A stretch of 16,976 nt of DNA from DATJBF01 sp035515475 (GTDB lineage: Bacteria; Verrucomicrobiota; Verrucomicrobiia; Palsa-1439): NCBI GenBank assembly GCA_035515475.1, contig DATJBF010000057.1:1-16976 (forward strand). Direction: 5' to 3'. The translations under genes and the position numbers were made by a program. Every line of letters begins with the position of its first letter. The first letter of the stretch is position 1. Shown here one piece after another: positions 11,744 through 16,976 of this stretch. The notes beneath the pieces are model-generated. The model worked only from the letters and a program-made list of their open reading frames with translations, was not told the origin of the DNA and did no database searches.

Positions 11744-14607
11744 ACGCAGGCAAACAATACTGGCGGAGTCTGGAGGAACGCGCGCAGACGCCCGAGTTTC
11801 AGGAGTGGTTGCACCGCGAGTTTCCCGTCGACGCGTCCATTTGGGAGGACGAGGTCAGCCGCCGGCAGTTCCTCAAAATGATGGGGGCGTCGCTGGCATT
11901 GGCCGGATTGGCTGGCTGCAGCATGCCGCAAGACAAAATCGTCCCGTACGTCCGTCAGCCCGAAGACATCATTCCCGGCAAACCGCTGTTTTTCGCGACG
12001 GCAATGCCGTTGGGCGGCTACGCGATGGGGTTACTGGCGTGGAGCTACGAAGGGCGGCCGACAAAGATCGAGGGCAATCCACAACACCCGGCCAGCCGCG
12101 GTTCTACCGACGTGCTCGCGCAAGCGTCGGTCTTGGTACTCTACGATCCGGACCGGGCGCAGGTGGTGACCCGGGCCGGCGAGATCAGTTCCTGGTCGGC
12201 GTTTTTCGCCAACTTGAGCACCGAGATGAACAATCAGACTGCCAAGAAAGGCGCCGGCCTGCGGATTCTGACCGAGACCGTCACGTCGCCGACGCTGGCC
12301 AGCCAGATCGACGCGATCCTGAAGAGATTCCCCAACGCCCGCTGGCATCAGTACGAGCCGATCCATCGCGACAATGTCCGCGCCGGCGCGCAACGCGCGT
12401 TCGGCGAAATCGTCGAAACCATTTACCGGGTCGACAAGGCCGACGTGATCGTATCGCTCGACGGCGATTTCCTCATGGAAGGTCCGGGCCGGGTCCGCTA
12501 CGCCCGGGAGTTTGCCGACCGGCGGCGGGTGCGCGCCGGGCAGACCGCCATGAACCGGCTGTACGCCGTCGAATCGATGCCCACCAATACCGGCGCGATG
12601 GCCGACCACCGGTTTTCGGCCCGGCCCGATGAAATCGAGGCAATCGCTCGCGAACTGGCGGGGGCCCCGCCGACGCATTCCTGGATGGCGCCGCTCCGGC
12701 GCGATCTCCAGGCGCATCGCGGCGCGAGTCTGGTGCTCGCCGGCGATCAACAACCGCCGGTCGTCCACGCGTTGGTGCATGCGATCAATCACACGCTCGG
12801 CAACGTCGGCCACACCGTCCTGTATACGGACCCGGTCGAAGCGCGGCCGGTCAACCAGACGGAATCGTTAGGCGAACTGGTGAACGACTTGCAGGCCGGC
12901 ACGGTGGAGTTGCTGGTCGTTCTCGGCGGAAACCCGGCCTACGACGCACCGGCGGACGTGCCGTTTGCGAAGGCGATGGCGAAGGCCAAACTGCGGGTGC
13001 GGCTGGGGTTGTATCACGACGAAACGTCGTGGCTGAGTCACTGGCACGTTCCGGAAACGCATTTTCTGGAGACCTGGAGCGACGCACGGGCGTTTGACGG
13101 CACGGTGTCGATCCTGCAGCCGCTGATCGCGCCGCTGTACGCCGGCAAGTCCGCGCACGAACTTTTGGAGGCGATGCTCGGGAAACCGGATCGGACGAGT
13201 CACGACGTGGTGAGAGACCACTGGAAGAAGCACGGACTGGCGGACGAGAAACTCTGGGAGGTGGCGCTGCACGACGGCGTGGTTGCGGGAACGGCGTTAC
13301 CGGAGAAGAAGGTTCGATTGCACGAGATCGAGCCTGCCGCCGCCAAGCCTGAATCGGCGTCGGGAATGGGGATCATTTTCCGTCCGGACCCGGGCGTTTA
13401 CGACGGGCGCTTTGCCAACATCGGTTGGCTGCAGGAGTGGCCGCGACCGCTGACGCGGCTGACGTGGGACAACGCGGCGTTGATCAGTCCGTTGACGGCC
13501 CAGCGGATGGGACTGGAGAACGGGGACGTCGTGGAACTGCGTTATCGGGGGCAAACCGTAGACGCGCCGGTGTGGATTTTGCCCGGACAACGCGACGACA
13601 CCGTGACGGTTCATCTCGGTTATGGTCGCACGAAGGTGGGGCGGGTCGGGTCGGGAGCCGGGTTCAACGCCTTCGCGTTGCGTACGTCGGACGCGCCATG
13701 GTTCGGCAGCGGATTGGAAATCCGTAAGACCGGGCGACAGTATCCATTGTCCGTCACCCAACATCATCAGAATATGGCCGGGCGTGATTTGGTGCGGGTG
13801 GGGACCGTGGAGGAATTCGTCAAGAATCCCCGGTTCGCGCACAACGAAATCGACCAGCCGTCGCTCTATCCCGGGTACACGTACGACGGGTACAAGTGGG
13901 GGATGTCGATCGACCTCACGGCGTGCATTGGCTGCGGCGCGTGCGTGGTGGCCTGCCAGGCGGAGAACAACATTCCCGTTGTCGGCAAAGACCAGGTGGC
14001 GCGGGGGCGCGAGATGCATTGGCTGCGCATTGACCGGTATTATCAGGGCGACCGCGAAGAGCCGGACACGTATTTTGAGCCGGTGCCGTGCATGCAGTGC
14101 GAGAACGCGCCCTGCGAACTGGTCTGCCCGGTCGGCGCGACGACGCATACCGATGACGGGCTCAACGCAATGATTTACAACCGCTGCGTCGGCACGCGTT
14201 ATTGCTCGAACAATTGCCCCTACAAAGTCCGGCGGTTCAACTTCCTGCAGTTCTCCGACGTGAAGACGCCGAGCCGGAGGTTGCAGTACAACCCGAACGT
14301 CACGGTGCGCAATCGCGGGGTCATGGAGAAGTGCACCTACTGTGTCCAACGCATTCAGACGGCGAAGATCACCGCGGAACTTCACGATCGCCCGGTGCGG
14401 GACGGCGAGATCGTCCCGGCGTGCGCGCAGGCGTGTCCGACCCAGGCCATCGTCTTCGGCGACATCAACGACGAAGCCAGCCGGGTCCGCGCCCTAAAAG
14501 AGCAACCGCACAACTATGGGCTGTTGGTCGAACTGAACACCCGGCCGCGGACCACGTACCTGGCGCGGATTCGGAATCCGAACCCCGAACTGGAAAAGGC
14601 GGGCTGA
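11740..14607 (+). CDS. actB: Alternative complex III subunit ActB (molybdopterin-like plus Fe-S domains)
   Basis: A 955-residue peripheral periplasmic subunit joining two domains that are separate proteins in polysulfide reductase-type enzymes. Residues about 39-60 form a twin-arginine-like signal (SRRQFLKMMGASLALAGLAG) ending at C60, a lipobox-like site. Residues about 75-640 resemble the molybdopterin oxidoreductase fold; in known ACIII this domain has no molybdenum cofactor. The C-terminal part (from about 710) is a four-cluster ferredoxin-like domain: C729/732/735/739, C784/787/792/796, C816/822/826 and C865/868/895/899. In the third set T819 replaces the expected second cysteine, in line with the one [3Fe-4S] cluster known in ActB. 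The start is the ATG overlapping the actA stop; the open frame upstream to 11287 lies inside actA and is not coding. Confidence 0.95.
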   Translation: MNAGKQYWRSLEERAQTPEFQEWLHREFPVDASIWEDEVSRRQFLKMMGASLALAGLAGCSMPQDKIVPYVRQPEDIIPGKPLFFATAMPLGGYAMGLLAWSYEGRPTKIEGNPQHPASRGSTDVLAQASVLVLYDPDRAQVVTRAGEISSWSAFFANLSTEMNNQTAKKGAGLRILTETVTSPTLASQIDAILKRFPNARWHQYEPIHRDNVRAGAQRAFGEIVETIYRVDKADVIVSLDGDFLMEGPGRVRYAREFADRRRVRAGQTAMNRLYAVESMPTNTGAMADHRFSARPDEIEAIARELAGAPPTHSWMAPLRRDLQAHRGASLVLAGDQQPPVVHALVHAINHTLGNVGHTVLYTDPVEARPVNQTESLGELVNDLQAGTVELLVVLGGNPAYDAPADVPFAKAMAKAKLRVRLGLYHDETSWLSHWHVPETHFLETWSDARAFDGTVSILQPLIAPLYAGKSAHELLEAMLGKPDRTSHDVVRDHWKKHGLADEKLWEVALHDGVVAGTALPEKKVRLHEIEPAAAKPESASGMGIIFRPDPGVYDGRFANIGWLQEWPRPLTRLTWDNAALISPLTAQRMGLENGDVVELRYRGQTVDAPVWILPGQRDDTVTVHLGYGRTKVGRVGSGAGFNAFALRTSDAPWFGSGLEIRKTGRQYPLSVTQHHQNMAGRDLVRVGTVEEFVKNPRFAHNEIDQPSLYPGYTYDGYKWGMSIDLTACIGCGACVVACQAENNIPVVGKDQVARGREMHWLRIDRYYQGDREEPDTYFEPVPCMQCENAPCELVCPVGATTHTDDGLNAMIYNRCVGTRYCSNNCPYKVRRFNFLQFSDVKTPSRRLQYNPNVTVRNRGVMEKCTYCVQRIQTAKITAELHDRPVRDGEIVPACAQACPTQAIVFGDINDEASRVRALKEQPHNYGLLVELNTRPRTTYLARIRNPNPELEKAG

Positions 14608-14620
14608 GAGAGCCGACCCG

Positions 14621-16030
14621 ATGAGCGACGAGCGAAAACATCCGAGCAGCGAAAGGCTGGAGGCGCCGACACCGGTCGTCGCGCCGGGTTACACGTATTC
14701 ATCGGTAACGGAAAAGATCAGTGCGATCGTGCTGAGTCGGCGCACGCCGCTGTTCTGGTGGATCGCTTTTGCCACGGCGTTCTCGTTCTTTCTCCTGTTG
14801 CAGGTGGCCATCGCCTACTTGCTCTACAAAGGCGTCGGCATTTGGGGCATCAACATTCCGGTCGCGTGGGGCTTTGCGATCGTCAATTTCGTCTGGTGGA
14901 TCGGGATTGGCCACGCCGGCACGCTTATCTCGGCGTTCTTGCTCCTGATGCGGCAGGAGTGGCGGACGTCGATCAACCGGTTCGCGGAGGCGATGACGTT
15001 GTTCGCGGTCGCCTGTGCCGGCATGTTCCCGTTGCTGCATTTGGGACGGCCGTGGGTGTTCTACTGGCTGTTTCCGTATCCCGACACGATGCGGTTGTGG
15101 CCACAGTGGCGCAGTCCGTTGGTGTGGGATGTGTTTGCCGTCTCGACGTACGCGACGGTCTCGTTCTTGTTCTGGTACGTCGGTCTGATTCCCGATCTCG
15201 GCAGCATGCGCGACCGGGCGCGGAAGCGGTTCGTGCGGGCGTTCTACGGTTTTCTGGCGATGGGTTGGCGCGGCGCGGCCCGGCACTGGCACCGGTACAA
15301 GATCGCTTATCTGCTGCTGGCCGGCCTGGCGACGCCGCTGGTGGTGTCGGTGCACTCGGTGGTGAGCTTCGATTTCACCATTGCCATCGTGCCGGGGTGG
15401 CACAGCACCATTTTCCCGCCGTATTTCGTCGCCGGGGCGATCTTTTCCGGGTTTGCGATGGTGATGAGTCTGGCGATCCCGATCCGGAAGATTTACGGGG
15501 TGGAAGATTTCATCACGATGCGTCACCTGGACAACATGGCGAAGATCCTGTTGGTGACCGGGCTGATGGTGGGCTACGGCTATTTGATGGAGATTTTCAC
15601 CTCGTGGTACAGCGGGAGCGAGTTCGAGCAATTCATGAGCTACAACCGGACGTTCGGGCCATACGCTCCCGTGTTCTGGTGCGTGATCGCCTGCAACGTA
15701 CTCTCGCCGCAATTTTTCTGGTTCAAGAGAATGCGCCGGAGCATCCCGGTGCTGTTCGCGGTGTCGATCGTGGTCAACATCGGCATGTGGCTGGAGCGAT
15801 TCATGATTGTGGTGGTGAGTCTCCACCGCGACTACATGCCGTCGGCTTGGGGCATGTACTATCCGACGTTTTGGGATATCGCGACGTTGTTGGGGTCGGT
15901 CGGCCTGTTTCTGACGCTGATGTTTCTGTTCATCCGGGTGTTGCCGATGATCTCGATAACGGAAATGCGCGAGTTGGTTGGCGAAAAGGAAGAAGCGGCG
16001 GCGGAAACCCCGGCCGGAGGCGGGCAATGA
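14621..16030 (+). CDS. actC: Alternative complex III subunit ActC (NrfD/PsrC-like quinol subunit)
   Basis: A 469-residue integral membrane protein of the NrfD/PsrC family with about ten membrane helices between residues 45 and 450. In ACIII, ActC sits next to ActB and holds the quinol-oxidation site. Family-typical segments are visible: GINIPVAWGFAIVNFVWWIG with a following GHAGTLISA (first helices), FPLLHLGRPW, and the SVHSVVSFDFTIA stretch in the middle. The N-terminal 45 residues are hydrophilic and cytoplasmic; the C-terminal tail is Glu/Ala-rich. It follows actB by 13 bases, with GAGAGAG (14606-14612) as the ribosome site, and its stop overlaps the actD ATG by 4 nt. The alternative ActF, also NrfD-like, is expected later in the operon, beyond the window; position after actB favours ActC. 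Confidence 0.94.
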   Translation: MSDERKHPSSERLEAPTPVVAPGYTYSSVTEKISAIVLSRRTPLFWWIAFATAFSFFLLLQVAIAYLLYKGVGIWGINIPVAWGFAIVNFVWWIGIGHAGTLISAFLLLMRQEWRTSINRFAEAMTLFAVACAGMFPLLHLGRPWVFYWLFPYPDTMRLWPQWRSPLVWDVFAVSTYATVSFLFWYVGLIPDLGSMRDRARKRFVRAFYGFLAMGWRGAARHWHRYKIAYLLLAGLATPLVVSVHSVVSFDFTIAIVPGWHSTIFPPYFVAGAIFSGFAMVMSLAIPIRKIYGVEDFITMRHLDNMAKILLVTGLMVGYGYLMEIFTSWYSGSEFEQFMSYNRTFGPYAPVFWCVIACNVLSPQFFWFKRMRRSIPVLFAVSIVVNIGMWLERFMIVVVSLHRDYMPSAWGMYYPTFWDIATLLGSVGLFLTLMFLFIRVLPMISITEMRELVGEKEEAAAETPAGGGQ

Positions 16031-16572
16031 AAGCGAAACCGAGACCACCGCTCTACGGGTTGATGGCTGAGTTTCAGGGGCCGGAGGGTTTGCTGGAGGC
16101 GACGAAGCACGCACACGCTGCGGGGTACCGGCGGATGGAAGCGTACTCGCCGTTCCCCGTTGACGGGCTGGCGGAGGCGATGGAGTTTCGGCGGAGCCGG
16201 GTGCCGCTGGTGACGTTGATCGGTGGAATCATCGGTGGTTGCGGCGGGTTCTTCATGGAATGGTTCTCCGCCACCATTCATTATCCGATCAACGTCGGGG
16301 GCCGGCCACTGAACAGTTGGCCGTCGTTCATTCCCGTGACGTTCGAGTTGACGATCTTATGCGCGGCCATCGCGGCGGTCCTGGGCATGTTGGCCCTGAA
16401 CGGGCTGCCGATGCCGTATCACCCGCTGTTCAACGTGGATCGGTTCGATCAGGCCAGCCGGGACCGGTTCTTCCTCTGCATCGAGGCGCGCGACCGCAAA
16501 TTCGACCGCGAAACTACGAGACGGTTTTTGGAGGGTCTTCAGCCGCTGGGAGTCTATGAAGTCGATCATTAA
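16027..16572 (+). CDS. actD: Alternative complex III subunit ActD (DUF3341)
   Basis: A 181-residue protein of the DUF3341 family, the ActD subunit of ACIII. The N-terminal cytoplasmic part has the family signature: YGLMAEFQGPEGLLEATKHA, then 'GYRRMEAYSPFPVDGL'. Two membrane helices follow, at about 59-80 and 104-127, then a C-terminal region with the 'LPMPYHPLFNV..F..AS.DRFFLCIEA' block typical of the family. It has no redox centre; in known structures it packs as a structural subunit beside the NrfD-like subunits. GGAGG (16016-16020) lies 6 bases before ATG, which overlaps the actC stop. The open frame further upstream overlaps actC and is a shadow. Its 3' end overlaps actE by 17 nt. Confidence 0.94.
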   Translation: MKAKPRPPLYGLMAEFQGPEGLLEATKHAHAAGYRRMEAYSPFPVDGLAEAMEFRRSRVPLVTLIGGIIGGCGGFFMEWFSATIHYPINVGGRPLNSWPSFIPVTFELTILCAAIAAVLGMLALNGLPMPYHPLFNVDRFDQASRDRFFLCIEARDRKFDRETTRRFLEGLQPLGVYEVDH

Positions 16573-16976
16573 CATCGTGGCCATCTGCGGCGCGCTGGCC
16601 GTGGCCGGCTGCGACATGCAGGACATGTACGAGCAGCCGAAATACGAGCCGCTGCAGAAGAGCGATTTCTTCGGCGACGACCGGTCGGCGCGGCCCCTCG
16701 TGGCGGACACGGTCCCGCGTAGCGAACTGCGGACGAACACGGCGTTCTACACCGGCAAAATCGGCACGAATCTCGTCACCGAGTTGCCGGTCCCGCTCAC
16801 CAAGGAATTGTTGCTGCGCGGCCAGGAGCGCTTCGACATTTTTTGCAGCCCGTGCCACGACCGCACCGGCAGCGGGAACGGAATGATCGTTCAGCGCGGG
16901 CTCCGACCTCCGCCGTCGTATCACATCGACCGGTTGCGACAGGCGCCCATCGGACATTTTTTTGACGTGATGTCGA
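16556..16976 (+). CDS. actE: Alternative complex III subunit ActE, monoheme cytochrome c lipoprotein (3'-truncated)
   Basis: The frame runs from ATG 16556 to the right edge without a stop, giving 140 complete codons. The N-terminus MKSIINIVAICGALAVAGC ends in a lipobox with C19 as the predicted acylated cysteine. Residues about 20-85 are a linker with 'MYEQPKYEPL' and a 'FYTG' segment seen in ActE proteins. A single haem c site CSPCH begins at C97, followed by DRTGSGNGMIVQRG (102-115), a cytochrome c fold feature. In ACIII, ActE is the periplasmic monoheme subunit that likely donates electrons onward. The methionine axial ligand should lie beyond the edge. The start overlaps actD by 17 nt, with GGGAG only 3 bases upstream, so coupled translation is likely. 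Confidence 0.9.
   Translation, partial: MKSIINIVAICGALAVAGCDMQDMYEQPKYEPLQKSDFFGDDRSARPLVADTVPRSELRTNTAFYTGKIGTNLVTELPVPLTKELLLRGQERFDIFCSPCHDRTGSGNGMIVQRGLRPPPSYHIDRLRQAPIGHFFDVMS

Noticed and set aside
14758..16026. In-frame extension upstream of actD
   Set aside because: It overlaps actC; ATG 16027 has GGAGG upstream and starts the DUF3341 signature.
14699..16114. 471-codon - strand open frame opposite actC
   Set aside because: It is rich in His/Arg/Gln/Pro as expected for antisense of a membrane protein gene; no family seen.

Overview
The window is a GC-rich stretch of bacterial chromosome in which every supportable gene lies on the + strand, with tight spacing and frequent start/stop overlaps. 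It contains an alternative complex III (ACIII, act) operon with its ActB iron-sulfur subunit, membrane-anchored FtsH and Deg proteases, a bacterial S10 serine carboxypeptidase, and BON, DUF2934 and PRC-barrel proteins. This suggests a Gram-negative, respiring bacterium, perhaps from the Planctomycetota/Verrucomicrobiota group or Acidobacteriota. The taxonomic guess is inference from gene content only. No rRNA, tRNA, CRISPR array, insertion sequence or phage gene was seen.

Layout. (1) 1-2809, stress-type accessory genes: a multi-BON protein cut by the left edge, a 75-residue DUF2934 protein with a good candidate promoter upstream, and a protein with two PRC-barrel units followed by HEAT repeats. 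(2) 2866-6502, membrane and periplasmic quality control: ftsH, with a long Ala/Pro/Glu/Lys-rich insertion in its periplasmic domain, overlaps a Deg/HtrA protease with two PDZ domains by 8 nt. (3) 6622-9735, a translationally coupled run: secreted S10 carboxypeptidase, TauE/SafE-type exporter, DUF1634 membrane protein, and a small two-helix K+-channel-like protein whose selectivity filter reads TGNGP instead of TVGYG. (4) 9918-11039, a site-2-type intramembrane metalloprotease with two C-terminal CBS domains. (5) 11093 to the right edge, actA-actB-actC-actD-actE, with actE cut by the edge.

How they fit. ACIII oxidises membrane quinol and passes electrons to periplasmic cytochrome c or directly to a terminal oxidase. 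It carries pentaheme (ActA), iron-sulfur (ActB), quinol-site (ActC) and monoheme (ActE) subunits. The proteases upstream could supervise assembly and turnover of envelope proteins, including this complex, but that link is inferred from proximity only. The other candidates for novelty are the degenerate-filter channel protein coupled to TauE/DUF1634, the PRC-PRC-HEAT fusion and the FtsH insertion. I did not see a wholly unknown multi-gene system. Most genes belong to recognisable families, and the interest lies in their combination and in specific departures from family norms.
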